A DNA stretch of 64,000 nt from Nocardioides alkalitolerans DSM 16699 (GCF_000426525.1 NZ_AUFN01000016.1:62001-126000); one strand, 5' to 3'. Shown: positions 22,739 through 31,851, numbered from the stretch's first letter. Notes: a model not told the origin generated them from the sequence alone. Translations and numbers: made by a program.

Positions 22739-24946
22739 CTACGAATCAGCCGCCCTCTCCATACGGATCGGCACACCGTTGAGGATCGACATGCCGGCGA
22801 CGGCCTCGACGTCGCAGGGGTCGACGAGGTCGTTCGTGTTCACTCCGCCGATGGCGTTGGCACGCTGCCACGAACCGCCCCGATGACCCCACCCATTGGG
22901 CACGCTCACCACGCCCGGACGGATGTCTTCCGTGATGGCTGCGGGCACCACGACTGACCCAACGCGGGACGTCAGCCGCACCTCCTCGCCGTCCGACACC
23001 CCGCACGCCACCGCGTCGTCAGGATGGATCAGGGCGGCGAATTGATAGTCGTCGGGGTAGATGCGGCTCGCATTGTGCATCCAGGTGTTTTGCGAACCCT
23101 TCTCCCGTCGGCCGATGAGTCGTAGCGGCCACTCGGCGTCCGGCTCGGCGTGAGCGAAGAGCCGTCCGACCTCGGATCGAAGCTGTTCTGAGTACAGCTG
23201 GACGCAACCGTCGGGCGTCGGGAGGTCGTGCGTCAGGCGACCCGGGGGGAGCGTTGCTCGCAGTGCCACGCCGTTCGGGTGCCGATCGACGAGGTCGGCG
23301 AAGGTCAGGTCATCCACCGGTCCCTGAGCGAGCAGTCGGTCGATGAGCTCGACGGGGGTCGGCCTTGCTCCTCGAGCCGCGGCGGTAGCCGCGAGCTCAG
23401 GATCCGGGCACGATCCGCCGAGGCCCATCCGCCGCGAGATCTCGTCGAAGATCCACCAGCTGTCGCGCGCCTCCCCCCGCGGCTCGATCACCGCCGCCGT
23501 CGCGTACGCCGACGGGCGGAGCTGGGTGTCGGCAGTCGTCAGCGGATAGTCGCTGCGCTCGAACATCGTGGTCACGGGAAGCAGCACGTGGGCGAAGCGA
23601 TTGGTCTCGTTGACGTACAGGTCCATGCCCACCGCGAAGTCGACGCGGGACAGGGCCTCCTCCAAGCGCTCTCCGCCCCCTCCGCTGGAGAGCACCGAGT
23701 TGTTGCCGTAGATGACGAGGCCACGCACACGATCGTCGCCGGGCTCGAGGATGTCGGCAGCGAGACCAGCGCTTGGCAGGCTGCCTCCGACTTCAGGCCG
23801 GCCCTCGGCTCGGGTGCGGCGGGTCCCGGAGGGGGCTGCGGCGCGTCCCCCGGTGAGGTCGATTGCTGCCCAGCCGGCGAGCATCCCGCCAACTCGGTCG
23901 ATGTTGCCAGTCAGCGCCAGGACAGTGTCGAGCAGGATGTTCGTGAGGGTGCCGAAGCGTTGGGCGCAGGTCCCGGTCCCGCCGTAGGTGACAGCCGAAG
24001 AGGCTGTCAGGAACGCTCGGCCGACGTCGACGAGGGTGGCGGGATCGACGCCGCACCCAGCCGCACACTCGACCAGGTCGAGGCCGGCGACGAGGTGCGC
24101 GAACTCCGACCAGCCGGCGAGCGGAGTCCCGTGGTCGGGCGCGCCCGAGAGCTCCGCGCAAATGACGTGGCAGACGCCGAGAAGAAACCACGGATCGGTC
24201 CCCGGACGAAGGCTGATGTGTTCGTACCGCTCGGCGGTGACGGTGCGGCGCGGGTCGACGACGAGGACGCGCCCGCCCCGGGCGACGATCGCGTCGAAGG
24301 CCTCTCGCGTCTGAGGTTCGCTGAGGCGGGTGCTGCGCGCGTGCAGCGGGTTCCCGCCGATGATGAGGGCCAGGTCGGTGTGCCACAGGTCGGGGCGGGG
24401 AAAACGATTGATCGCGCCGTAGAGCGCCTCGTTGGCGGTCAGTCGCGCTGCGGCGTCCTCAGCATTGACGGTGTAGGTGCGCTCGATGCCGAGCGCGGTT
24501 GCGAAGCCGCGCCCCCACAGCACGCCACCGGAATCGAAGAACGGTGGATTGCCCCGCAGGACGGCCAGCGCAGCCGGCCCTGACTCGTCACGGACGTCGG
24601 CCAACCCGGCCGCGCACCGGTCCAGCGCCTCCTCCCAGGTGACGGGTGAGAACGCCCCCGGGCCGCCGGTGCGGACCATCGGCGTGGTGATCCGGTCCGG
24701 ATCGTAGGTGAGGTCGACCATTGCCTGCGGCTTGTTGCAGGCGAAGCCGCGGGAATGGGCGTGGCTCGCATTGGGACGCACGCGATGCAAGCGTCCGTTG
24801 TCGTCCAGTTCGGCGATGAGACCGCAGGCCGCCTCGCAGATGCGACAGTACGTCGAGACCGACGACGTGGCATCACGCAACAGCGGGTTCCGAGCTGGCG
24901 GCAGTGAGGACGGTCGCCACTCGCCGGATGGGCCCTCGACGCTCAA
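22739..24946 (-). CDS. molybdopterin oxidoreductase (DMSO reductase family)
   Basis: This is a 735-residue bis-molybdopterin guanine dinucleotide enzyme. The [4Fe-4S] site is Cys34, Cys37, Cys41 and Cys70 (YCRICEAACG and GFACNKPQ). The molybdopterin-binding pattern follows: DRITTPMVRTGGPGAFSPVT, LIIGGNPLHARSTRLSEPQT, RVLVVDPRRTVTAERYEHIS, and near the end GWGHRGGSW. The TTG start at 24946 overlaps the PrpD-like stop and is fixed by GAGGAG. There is no twin-arginine signal, so it is cytoplasmic, like formate dehydrogenase or assimilatory-type enzymes. As the last gene of the MaoC-CitE-CaiB-PrpD operon, it may catalyse a hydroxylation, dehydrogenation or dehydration step. The substrate is unknown. 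Confidence 0.9.
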   Translation of the reverse strand: MSVEGPSGEWRPSSLPPARNPLLRDATSSVSTYCRICEAACGLIAELDDNGRLHRVRPNASHAHSRGFACNKPQAMVDLTYDPDRITTPMVRTGGPGAFSPVTWEEALDRCAAGLADVRDESGPAALAVLRGNPPFFDSGGVLWGRGFATALGIERTYTVNAEDAAARLTANEALYGAINRFPRPDLWHTDLALIIGGNPLHARSTRLSEPQTREAFDAIVARGGRVLVVDPRRTVTAERYEHISLRPGTDPWFLLGVCHVICAELSGAPDHGTPLAGWSEFAHLVAGLDLVECAAGCGVDPATLVDVGRAFLTASSAVTYGGTGTCAQRFGTLTNILLDTVLALTGNIDRVGGMLAGWAAIDLTGGRAAAPSGTRRTRAEGRPEVGGSLPSAGLAADILEPGDDRVRGLVIYGNNSVLSSGGGGERLEEALSRVDFAVGMDLYVNETNRFAHVLLPVTTMFERSDYPLTTADTQLRPSAYATAAVIEPRGEARDSWWIFDEISRRMGLGGSCPDPELAATAAARGARPTPVELIDRLLAQGPVDDLTFADLVDRHPNGVALRATLPPGRLTHDLPTPDGCVQLYSEQLRSEVGRLFAHAEPDAEWPLRLIGRREKGSQNTWMHNASRIYPDDYQFAALIHPDDAVACGVSDGEEVRLTSRVGSVVVPAAITEDIRPGVVSVPNGWGHRGGSWQRANAIGGVNTNDLVDPCDVEAVAGMSILNGVPIRMERAADS

Positions 24947-26301
24947 CTCGCCGTCTCCTCGTTCGGGCTGGTGAGGGCGTCGAGGAGCGGTTCGACGCTG
25001 GGCGCGGTCGGCAGCTGCGACACCTCCTCGATGATGCGGCTGGCAGCACGCTGGCCCAGGACGGGCTCGACGAGCGAGCGGAACTTGCGGACGAGCGACT
25101 CCCAGCGGAGCGTGAGATCGTCAGCTGGGGTGGGTCGGTTCACGTCGACCTCCACCTGGATGGTGCCTTTGTCGCGCCGGTTGACGGTGACCACCGACGA
25201 TCGGATGGTCGAGTCTCGGCGCGGCTCCACCGTCACTCGGTCACGGAGCGCCACCACCCGCGGATCAGTGAGGTGCTCCAACGCGAACGCGCTCTCGGTG
25301 AGGTCACCTTCAACCAGGGCCATGGCCGCCGTGAAGCGTAGACTGAACTTGCCCTCGAGCGGAGTGGCCGGCTCTGAGATGTTGCAGACGCTCAGGTGCC
25401 CGGGCGGAACCGCAAGCTCGATGGACTCAACGTCGTCGGGTGTCAGGCCGGATCTGCGCAGGCTCAGCATGCCCTCGATGGCCGAATGGGTCAGGTAGCA
25501 GGCGGCGTGGTGCTTGAAGAGCACCTTGGTGACGGCTGGGGCCGACCACGCCCACTCTGGAGTGACACCCAGAGCATCGGACTGGGTGGCCCTGAAACCT
25601 TGTGGTGAGGCCAGGACATCGCGATCGGCGGTCACCCCGCGTCGCGCGAGGAGCACCGCACGCATACCGCTCTCTGCGGCTGCGCCGACCTGCAACGGCT
25701 TGGACATGGTGCCGAACATCGACTTGAGACCCGACGCTCGTGACCCGACGATCCCGAAGGTGTCGAGCCAGGCCTCGTCGGAGAGGCCCAAGAGGCGGGC
25801 GCCTGCGGCGGCCGCGCCGAACGCGCCCACAGTTGCCGTCGTGTGGAAACCCGTGGCGTAGTGCGACGGCGACATCAGCCGGCCGACCAGCGCCTGGGTC
25901 TCGAACCCGGTGACGAAAGCAGCGATCAGGTCGTCGCCTGTCACGGCCTCGCCCTCGGCGAGGGCAAGCAGTGCTGGCAGGACCGGCGCCGAGGGGTGGC
26001 CCTCCATGAGGGCGCTGACGTCATCGAAGTCAAGCGCGTGGGCGGCGGTGCCGTTCACCAGTGCAGCCTGGGCTCGAGTCACCGCCTCCCCGGTGCCCCA
26101 CAACGTCGCGCGTGGCGTCCCGCCTTCCTCCAGCACCTCGGCGCGCACGAGACTGGTGACGGGCTCGTGCGCGCCCGCGATCGCCACTCCCAGGGTGTCG
26201 AGCAGGCAGTGAAGTGCGCCTTGGACGACATCGTCGCTGCGGTGGTCGATGCTGCGGGCGCGGGCGATGGCCTGGCTGGTCAGAGTGGGTTCGTCGGTCA
26301 C
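24943..26301 (-). CDS. MmgE/PrpD-family protein
   Basis: The 452-residue protein starts at GTG 26301, fixed by GGAGGAG; the longer frame lacks a site. Family landmarks include AALVNGTAAHALDFDDVSAL near residue 90, HPSAPVLPALLALAEGEAVT, and SHYATGFHTTATVGAFGAAA near residue 155. MmgE/PrpD proteins include 2-methylcitrate dehydratase, cis-aconitate decarboxylase and iminodisuccinate epimerase. They act on small di- or tricarboxylic acids. Next to a CaiB transferase, MaoC hydratases and a CitE lyase, a role on a C5-C6 branched dicarboxylic acid is plausible but inferred. It overlaps the molybdopterin enzyme gene by four bases. Confidence 0.88.
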   Translation of the reverse strand: MTDEPTLTSQAIARARSIDHRSDDVVQGALHCLLDTLGVAIAGAHEPVTSLVRAEVLEEGGTPRATLWGTGEAVTRAQAALVNGTAAHALDFDDVSALMEGHPSAPVLPALLALAEGEAVTGDDLIAAFVTGFETQALVGRLMSPSHYATGFHTTATVGAFGAAAAGARLLGLSDEAWLDTFGIVGSRASGLKSMFGTMSKPLQVGAAAESGMRAVLLARRGVTADRDVLASPQGFRATQSDALGVTPEWAWSAPAVTKVLFKHHAACYLTHSAIEGMLSLRRSGLTPDDVESIELAVPPGHLSVCNISEPATPLEGKFSLRFTAAMALVEGDLTESAFALEHLTDPRVVALRDRVTVEPRRDSTIRSSVVTVNRRDKGTIQVEVDVNRPTPADDLTLRWESLVRKFRSLVEPVLGQRAASRIIEEVSQLPTAPSVEPLLDALTSPNEETAS

Positions 26302-26362
26302 GGGGCCGCTCCTCCGCGGCATCGAGTGGCACGCAGGGCCGCCATCGAGCTCACCAGGTGGC

Positions 26363-26845
26363 TCACAACGGACGCCGTCGCATCAAGGTCGAACGCTCAC
26401 CCTCGAACACCACGGTCCCGTCCTGGCGGCGGCCCCAGTGTCGGAAGGTCACCCGTCCGGACTGCTCGTCGCCGGACGGCTCGACCGCTACGACCTGGGT
26501 GAACGCTTCGATCGTGTCGCCGTGGTGAACGGGGGCGCGGAAGCGCAAGTACGACCACCCGAGCTCGGCCACGGCGTGCTCCGCGGTGTCCTGGGATGCC
26601 AGCCCGTAGACCAAGGACGCCGTGGCCAGACCGAAGACGAGGCGGTCATCGCCTAGCGGGGAGCCCTTCATGATGTGATCGTTGAAGTGGGCCTGGGCAG
26701 TGTTCATGACCTGCTTCGCAGGACCGCTGCCCTCCACCTCGCCGACGGTCGCTGCCCGCGCGTGGCGCATCTGCTGGCCCGGGTAGTAGTCCTCGAACCA
26801 TCCCCAGGGGCCAAGGACGGAGTCGTGGCTCACGGTCGTCGTCAT
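26363..26845 (-). CDS. MaoC-like hydratase (second of two in the operon)
   Basis: This 160-residue hotdog-fold protein of the MaoC/R-hydratase type adds water to, or removes it from, enoyl-CoA or mesaconyl-type CoA esters. The ATG at 26845 lies two bases after the CaiB stop. Landmarks are GWFEDYYPGQQMRHARAATV near residue 15, QAHFNDHIMKGSPLGDDRLV (the usual place of the catalytic Asp-His pair, N/D-x-H), and FRAPVHHGDTIEAFTQVVAV. The protein stands alone rather than fused to a second hotdog. Its mate in the operon is the MaoC at 29033-29605, so the two may form a heteromeric enzyme or act at different steps. Confidence 0.82.
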   Translation of the reverse strand: MTTTVSHDSVLGPWGWFEDYYPGQQMRHARAATVGEVEGSGPAKQVMNTAQAHFNDHIMKGSPLGDDRLVFGLATASLVYGLASQDTAEHAVAELGWSYLRFRAPVHHGDTIEAFTQVVAVEPSGDEQSGRVTFRHWGRRQDGTVVFEGERSTLMRRRPL

Positions 26846-26847
26846 CT

Positions 26848-28089
26848 TCACCGCTCGTTGTCGTTGGAACCTGGCTGGGAACACGAGGAGGCAGTTGCCC
26901 ACTCCGCCAGGATGGAGGCGGGGTTGTCCTCGCCGAGCTTGGGTCCGCGCCGAGCTACCCGGGAGGGCGTCGTGCTGAACTTGATGGGTGAGCCAGCGAT
27001 GGTCACGGGTAGGTCCGAGCCTGGCTCCTCGACCTCGACGAGCATCTCTCGTACTCGGACATGGGGGTCGTCGAAGATGTCAGCCGCAGTGTTTACCGGC
27101 CCGATCGGAACCCGGCCGCCGAGTGCCGTCACCACGGAGTCGTTGGTCTGGCTCAGCAGCCACGCTCCCACGAGCTTCTGCACCTCGTCGTTGTGAGTGA
27201 CACGGGCTGCGTTGTCCACGAATCGCGGATCCTCGGCGAGGTCCGGACGTCCCATCGTCTCCACGAGGATGCGCCAGTGGTTGTTGCTCGGGGCCGCCAC
27301 GGCCATCCAGCCATCCGACGTCGGCATGATGTCGAAAGGCGCGAGCAGCGGGTGGCCGTTGCCCATGGGCCGGGGCACGATGTCCAGGTAGGAGTGCTGG
27401 TAGACGATTCGTTCGCACATCGCGAGGACGGCGTCGTACATGGCGACGTCGACGAACTGTCCCTCGCCCGTCCGCTCCGCGTGGCGAACCGCTGCCGCGA
27501 CCCCCAGCGCGAGCAGCGTTCCCGGGAAGATGTCCCCGATGCCGGGGCCAGACTTCAGGGGAGCCCCGCCGAGCTCGCCGGTGATGCCGGCGAACCCTCC
27601 CATCGCTTGGGCGACGACGTCGAAGGCGGGCCACGCCTCGTAGGGGCTCGTCCCCGACCGGGAGTCGCCGAACCCGCGTAGAGCGGCGTAAACGATGCGC
27701 GGATTGACCTCCGCCAGCCGCTCGTAGGACAGCCCCAGGCGGTCCATCACTCCGGCAGAGAAGTTCTCGACCACGACGTCGGCAACCTCGACCAGCGCCA
27801 GGAACGCGGCTGCGCCGTCGTCGCTCTTCAGGTCGAGGACGATGCTGCGCTTCCCGCGATTGACCGATTGGAAGTAGCCGCCGAGAGCCTGGTCACGGTC
27901 GTCGCCAGCACGGTAAGGGCCGAGACCTCTCGTGCGATCTCCGGTCGCCGGCTCGACCTTCACGACGTCTGCGCCCATGTCGGACAGCAGCATGGTCGTG
28001 AAGGGGCCGGCAAGCATTGCCGTTAGGTCGAGGATCCGGACGCCTTTGAGGGGTCCGGTCGCGGAGCCGCCAGGCGCCTGGGAACTCAC
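26848..28089 (-). CDS. CaiB/BaiF-family (class III) CoA transferase
   Basis: This is a 413-residue family III CoA transferase. Landmarks are LKGVRILDLTAMLAGPFTTM near residue 13, DMGADVVKVEPATGDRTRGL, the catalytic Asp in GQFVDVAMYDAVLAM near residue 185, and GYFQSVNRGKRSIVLDLKSD. The GTG at 28089 overlaps the CitE-like stop by four bases, so translation is coupled. These enzymes move CoA between acids via an aspartyl thioester. In this operon it could activate a dicarboxylate, or act within one molecule as mesaconyl-CoA C1-C4 transferase does. The island has no visible acyl-CoA ligase, so CaiB enzymes may be the activating step. Confidence 0.9.
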   Translation of the reverse strand: MSSQAPGGSATGPLKGVRILDLTAMLAGPFTTMLLSDMGADVVKVEPATGDRTRGLGPYRAGDDRDQALGGYFQSVNRGKRSIVLDLKSDDGAAAFLALVEVADVVVENFSAGVMDRLGLSYERLAEVNPRIVYAALRGFGDSRSGTSPYEAWPAFDVVAQAMGGFAGITGELGGAPLKSGPGIGDIFPGTLLALGVAAAVRHAERTGEGQFVDVAMYDAVLAMCERIVYQHSYLDIVPRPMGNGHPLLAPFDIMPTSDGWMAVAAPSNNHWRILVETMGRPDLAEDPRFVDNAARVTHNDEVQKLVGAWLLSQTNDSVVTALGGRVPIGPVNTAADIFDDPHVRVREMLVEVEEPGSDLPVTIAGSPIKFSTTPSRVARRGPKLGEDNPASILAEWATASSCSQPGSNDNER

Positions 28090-29009
28090 GAAACCCCACA
28101 GAGGCGAGCGCGGTCCAGTACCGCCTCGAAGATCCGAGCGGTCGCCGCGTCGATCATCATGCCCTGGAACGCGGCCGCGCCGAGCCCGGCAGCCTCGGCT
28201 TCCTTGACGGCCTCCACCGCTGCGGCCGCGCGTTCGATCTCGCCGGGGGTCGGGGCGAAGACCTCGTTCGCGATGGCGATCTGGCTGGGGTGGATGGCCC
28301 ACTTGCCCACGGCACCGAGTGTCGCCGCCCAGTTGGCCTCACGCTCGTAGCCCTTGGGGTTCGCGATGCCACCGAACGGGCCGTCGACCGCGTCCAGGCC
28401 GTTGGCACGGGCCGCGACGGTGACGCGGTTGCGGGCGTAGTGCCACACGTCGCCAGGGTAACCGTTATCGCCTTCGGATGCGGCGCCGATGTGTCCGAGA
28501 CGAATGCCCTGACTGGCTGACAGATCGCCGACGCCCAGGATGAGTGCCTCCAGCCGCGACGAGGAGGACGCGATGTCCTCGACGCACGCCAGAGCCTGCG
28601 TCTCCTCGATGAGCACCTCCAACCCGATCCGGCCGACCTCCAGGCCCAGCTGCGTCTCCAGCTGGGTGAGCAGGTCATCGACGAACCACACGTCGCGGGG
28701 CGCGAACACCTTGGGAATGATGATGACGTCGAGGTTCTCCCCCGCCGCGGTGACGATGTCGATCACGTCTCCGTGACACCACTGAGTGCTGACCGGGTTG
28801 ATGCGGACCGCGCGGGTCTTCTTGCCCCAATCGAGCGTGTTCAGACCCTCGATGATGTTCGCGCGTGCCGGCACCTTCTCGTTGGCGACCACGGAGTCCT
28901 CGAGGTCGAGGAAGACGAGATCCGCCTCGCTGGCTGCGGCCTTCGCGATCATCTTGGGACTGATGCCAGGGGTCGACAGCTCGCTCCTGCGGAGGCGGTT
29001 GGTAGGCAT
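28086..29009 (-). CDS. CitE-like (HpcH/HpaI aldolase family) acyl-CoA lyase
   Basis: The 307-residue protein has its ATG at 29009, set by AAAGGA. It has the CitE signature RRSELSTPGISPKMIAKAAA, followed by ADLVFLDLEDSVVANEKVPA, and the substrate Arg region TRAVRINPVSTQWCHGDVI. Conserved acidic residues lie in LEVLIEETQALACVEDIA, and KWAIHPSQIAIANEVFAP is near the end. Members cleave malyl-, citramalyl-, beta-methylmalyl- or HMG-CoA into acetyl-CoA or propionyl-CoA plus an alpha-keto acid. Standing between a MaoC hydratase and a CaiB transferase, it most likely catalyses the final C-C cleavage of a branched hydroxy-dicarboxylyl-CoA. The exact thioester cannot be read from the sequence. Confidence 0.88.
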   Translation of the reverse strand: MPTNRLRRSELSTPGISPKMIAKAAASEADLVFLDLEDSVVANEKVPARANIIEGLNTLDWGKKTRAVRINPVSTQWCHGDVIDIVTAAGENLDVIIIPKVFAPRDVWFVDDLLTQLETQLGLEVGRIGLEVLIEETQALACVEDIASSSSRLEALILGVGDLSASQGIRLGHIGAASEGDNGYPGDVWHYARNRVTVAARANGLDAVDGPFGGIANPKGYEREANWAATLGAVGKWAIHPSQIAIANEVFAPTPGEIERAAAAVEAVKEAEAAGLGAAAFQGMMIDAATARIFEAVLDRARLCGVS

Positions 29010-29032
29010 GGGTGTTCCTTTGCTTTGAAGAT

Positions 29033-29605
29033 TCAGGACTGATCGCCGCGCTTGGCGACGAGATTCGTGCGAACGAACTCGAGGACCAGCTCTCGACGCT
29101 GGTTGTGGGCGGCGGTGTGCCACGTGACGATGCCGACGCCGGGCCTGGAGGCGGATGTCCGCATGTCAACGACGCGTGACGAGGCAGAGATGGTGTCTCC
29201 TGCGTAGACCGGACGCAGGAACTTGCAGTCGTCGATCCCCAGGAACGGCCCGCCGCTCTCGCTCAGGTCCTCGACCGAGAGTCCGACGGCCGTGCACAGC
29301 ACGAGCATCGGGTTGAGCACCTCTTCAGGGTGCCCCTGCGACCGGGCGTACTCGCCGTTCAGGTGCAGTGGCAGCCATGCGCATGTGGCCGTCGAAAAGG
29401 CGAGGTTGTCGGACTGGCCGAGCGTGCGTCCCCAGTGGTGGTCCATCGCCTGACCGACCGCGAAGTCCTCGTACTTGTTGCCCTTCCCCATGAGGGGGAA
29501 CGAGTCGAGGTCCGGGATGCCGTCGGCGTCGCTACCGGGGGTGAGGGTCGCGGTGCGTGGCCCTCGATCGGCAGTGACAGACGGTCCCTGGCCAGCTGAA
29601 GTCAT
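29033..29605 (-). CDS. MaoC-like hydratase (mesaconyl/itaconyl-CoA hydratase type), first gene of operon
   Basis: The protein has about 190 residues, with its start at ATG 29605 or ATG 29614. After a 35-residue polar extension come GKGNKYEDFAVGQAMDHHWG and RTLGQSDNLAFSTATCAWLP, then LHLNGEYARSQGHPEEVLNP. This is the order seen in actinobacterial MaoC proteins paired with CitE lyases, which hydrate itaconyl-, mesaconyl- or methylglutaconyl-CoA. The gene starts the six-gene minus-strand operon and is followed after 23 bp by the CitE-like gene. Operator site 2 lies 20 to 30 bp upstream, so the transcript probably has little or no leader. Confidence 0.85.
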   Translation of the reverse strand: MTSAGQGPSVTADRGPRTATLTPGSDADGIPDLDSFPLMGKGNKYEDFAVGQAMDHHWGRTLGQSDNLAFSTATCAWLPLHLNGEYARSQGHPEEVLNPMLVLCTAVGLSVEDLSESGGPFLGIDDCKFLRPVYAGDTISASSRVVDMRTSASRPGVGIVTWHTAAHNQRRELVLEFVRTNLVAKRGDQS

Positions 29606-29633
29606 GGCCACCATGATGGATCAAATTTGATGT

Positions 29634-29647
29634 TTGTCAACGAACAA
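29634..29647. promoter_or_regulatory. shared catabolic operator, site 2
   Basis: TTGTCAACGAACAA lies inside a wider repeat, AAATTTG...CAAATTT, in the divergent region between the MaoC operon and the ABC importer. On the minus strand it contains TTGACA, so it overlaps a possible -35 box of the MaoC operon. Confidence 0.7.
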
Positions 29648-29783
29648 ATTTTCTTCGCGCGCCGATTCGGGGAGAGCGAGAGGCTTCCTTGACAAAAGGT
29701 TAGTTGGCTGGTCACCTAATAAACATGTGGCCTCGGTCACTAAGCCGTGTGCGCCATCCTTCAGAAACGAGAGAGCGTTGAGA

Positions 29784-30980
29784 ATGAACGGGAACCGTCG
29801 ATCGAGTCGGCAACGCCGACTGGCAATCGCGTCCGGTCTGCTGGCCACTGCGATGCTGACCAGCGCATGCGCTGAGTCGGGAGACGATGCCGGTGACGAC
29901 GGTGCGTTCGTCGTCTACGCCAGTGTCGGCCTCTCCGGTGGCGATTCGGGCTTTGCTCCGTCCATCGAGGCGGGCATCGAGGCTGCGATCGCGGAGATCA
30001 ACGAGAACGGCGGGCTGCTCGGCCGCGAGGTGAGGCTGGAGACCGACAACAACGAGAGCGACCCGACCAAGGCCGTGTCCCTCCTCCAGGACCGCATCCG
30101 CGACAGCGCCCCGGACCTGGTCTGGGCAGGCACGGCGAGCTCGGAGAGCCTTGCTCTCCAGAGCCTCACGACGCGCGAGGAGATCATGGCGCTCAACAAC
30201 GGCTCAGCGCCCGAGCTCGGTGATGCGTCGCTGTTCCCGTACGCCTTCAGTGCCGGGGTACGGCTGCAGTCCGCGGCGGAGTACCTCGCAACGACGGTCG
30301 TCGACGAGGGTTACCAGAACATCGGGATCATCGCAGGTGACGACCCTGCCGGCGAGGCAGCGATGTCGCTCTACGAGGACGCATTCGAAGATGCTGGGTT
30401 GGATGTCGCCACCGAGTCCTACGAGGCCGAGGCGGTAGAGGTCGACGGTCCGCTGGCGCGCTTGGCGGAGAGTGACCCGGATGTCGTCATCTTCAACTCG
30501 ACGTACCAGGCGGAGCCGGTACTCAAGAGCCGCATCAAGGTCGGGATGGAGGACGTGCCGTTCATCGGCGATGTCTCGACCACGATCCGGTCGCTCGACG
30601 AGACCCTGAACGACGCTGAGAAGTCCGGGGTCGAGCTGATGTCCTACAACGTCAATGCCAGCACTGCTGACAGTCCCGGCGTGACGAACCTGCTGGCGTC
30701 GCTCGACGCTGCCGGTGAGACGCCCGAGACCGCCTTGTACCTCTACGCGCTCGGCTACGACCCGATCCTGGCCTACGCCAACGCCGTCGAGTCCGTGGGC
30801 TCGACGGACGTGACGGAAGTTCGCGCAGCCATGGAGGCCGGCGAGGGGGACACCTACGAGCTGTCCCTCTCCGACGATCCGGGATGGAGCGAGACCGACC
30901 ACCTGGCCTCGGGGGAGGGGCGCTTCACAATCATCCCGGTAGCGCCGCTCGTGGCTGGTCAGTTCCAGATCGCGGAGTGA
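29784..30980 (+). CDS. branched-chain amino acid-type ABC transporter, substrate-binding lipoprotein
   Basis: The 398-residue type I periplasmic binding protein has its ATG at 29784. The signal peptide is rich in Arg (NRRSSRQRR), followed by a hydrophobic stretch and the lipobox LTSAC, with the lipidated Cys at residue 29. The mature part shows the Leu/Ile/Val-binding pattern: GGDSGFAPSIEAGIEAAIAE, INENGGLLGREVRLETDNNE, and ESDPTKAVSLLQDRIRDSAP. Family members also import aromatic acids, amides, urea and steroid-like acids. The place at the head of a four-gene importer inside a catabolic island suggests uptake of the pathway substrate. Confidence 0.92.
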   Translation: MNGNRRSSRQRRLAIASGLLATAMLTSACAESGDDAGDDGAFVVYASVGLSGGDSGFAPSIEAGIEAAIAEINENGGLLGREVRLETDNNESDPTKAVSLLQDRIRDSAPDLVWAGTASSESLALQSLTTREEIMALNNGSAPELGDASLFPYAFSAGVRLQSAAEYLATTVVDEGYQNIGIIAGDDPAGEAAMSLYEDAFEDAGLDVATESYEAEAVEVDGPLARLAESDPDVVIFNSTYQAEPVLKSRIKVGMEDVPFIGDVSTTIRSLDETLNDAEKSGVELMSYNVNASTADSPGVTNLLASLDAAGETPETALYLYALGYDPILAYANAVESVGSTDVTEVRAAMEAGEGDTYELSLSDDPGWSETDHLASGEGRFTIIPVAPLVAGQFQIAE

Positions 30981-30984
30981 GGCG

Positions 30985-31851
30985 GTGGCAACCGCACTCC
31001 TGACGGGTCTCGTGCTCGGGTCGATCTACATCCTCGTCGGCTCAGGCATCAATCTCGTCCGGATCGCCACTGGTGCCTTCAACTTCGCACAGGCTGCCGT
31101 CGTCATGGTGGGCGCGTTCATCGCGTACGAGTTCGGTGTGGAACGCGGCCACTCCACCCTGATCGTCATCCTTGTCGCCGCCGCGGTGGGTGCGGTCATC
31201 GGCGTCGTCACCGAGTTCGTCGCGATCCGACCCGTGGCTGGCAAGGGACTGCACGGGGAGCTCGTGACAACGGTCGGTGCCTCCACGATCCTCACCGGCC
31301 TGGTCGTCGTCATCTGGGGAACCGAAGTCCGACCCGTGGCCCCGTTCGTCTCGGACGACGTGGTCTCGATCGCCGGCGGGCGAGTGACCGTCGACGGGTT
31401 GGTCATCATCGGCGTCGCGATCGCCACCTGCCTGGGCCTGTGGGCCTGGTCGCGTCTCACGATGACGGGGCTGGCCGCGTTGGCGCTGTCCGAGGACCGG
31501 GACGCCGCGACCCTCCGCGGCGTCAACGTCCGCTACTTGTCCATCCTGGCGATGGCAGCTGCTGGCGCCATCGGTGGCGCCGCCGGTCCCATCATCGGGA
31601 CCCAGACGCTCGCCGTGTCCACCGTGGCTGCCGTCGTGATCCTGAAGTCGTTCCTGGTGCTGATCGTCGGCGGGATGGGCTCCTTCCCGGGCCTCCTCGT
31701 GGGTGGACTGGCCATCGGATCGATCGAGGCAGGAACCGTGCGCTACCTGGGCAGCGAGTACTCCACCTTCATGTTGTTCGCACTGCTCCTGGTCGTCCTG
31801 ATGGTGCGACCACAGGGCATCTTCGGGCAGACTCACGAGAGGACGGTATGA
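30985..31851 (+). CDS. LivH-type ABC permease
   Basis: This 288-residue inner-membrane permease has at least eight hydrophobic segments. It opens ATALLTGLVLGSIYILVGSG and has the LivH motif NLVRIATGAFNFAQAAVVMV near residue 25, plus the coupling-helix region GLAALALSEDRDAATLRGVN near residue 160. The GTG at 30985 lies four bases after the binding-protein stop, next to GAGTGAGG. The stop overlaps the next gene (ATGA). It forms the pore with the permease half of the following fused protein. Confidence 0.9.
   Translation: MATALLTGLVLGSIYILVGSGINLVRIATGAFNFAQAAVVMVGAFIAYEFGVERGHSTLIVILVAAAVGAVIGVVTEFVAIRPVAGKGLHGELVTTVGASTILTGLVVVIWGTEVRPVAPFVSDDVVSIAGGRVTVDGLVIIGVAIATCLGLWAWSRLTMTGLAALALSEDRDAATLRGVNVRYLSILAMAAAGAIGGAAGPIIGTQTLAVSTVAAVVILKSFLVLIVGGMGSFPGLLVGGLAIGSIEAGTVRYLGSEYSTFMLFALLLVVLMVRPQGIFGQTHERTV

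Noticed and set aside
23228..24583. 451-codon plus-strand frame
   Set aside because: It is antisense to the molybdopterin oxidoreductase gene, a GC-rich shadow frame without protein landmarks.
29689..29730. Further copy of the operator near TTAGTTGGCTGGTCACC
   Set aside because: Only part of the motif is present and the symmetry is poor. The good site in this region is at 29634.
31440..31847. N-terminal extension of the LivM-LivG frame
   Set aside because: It overlaps LivH in another frame with a non-protein composition. ATG 31848 overlaps the LivH stop as in the rest of the operon.
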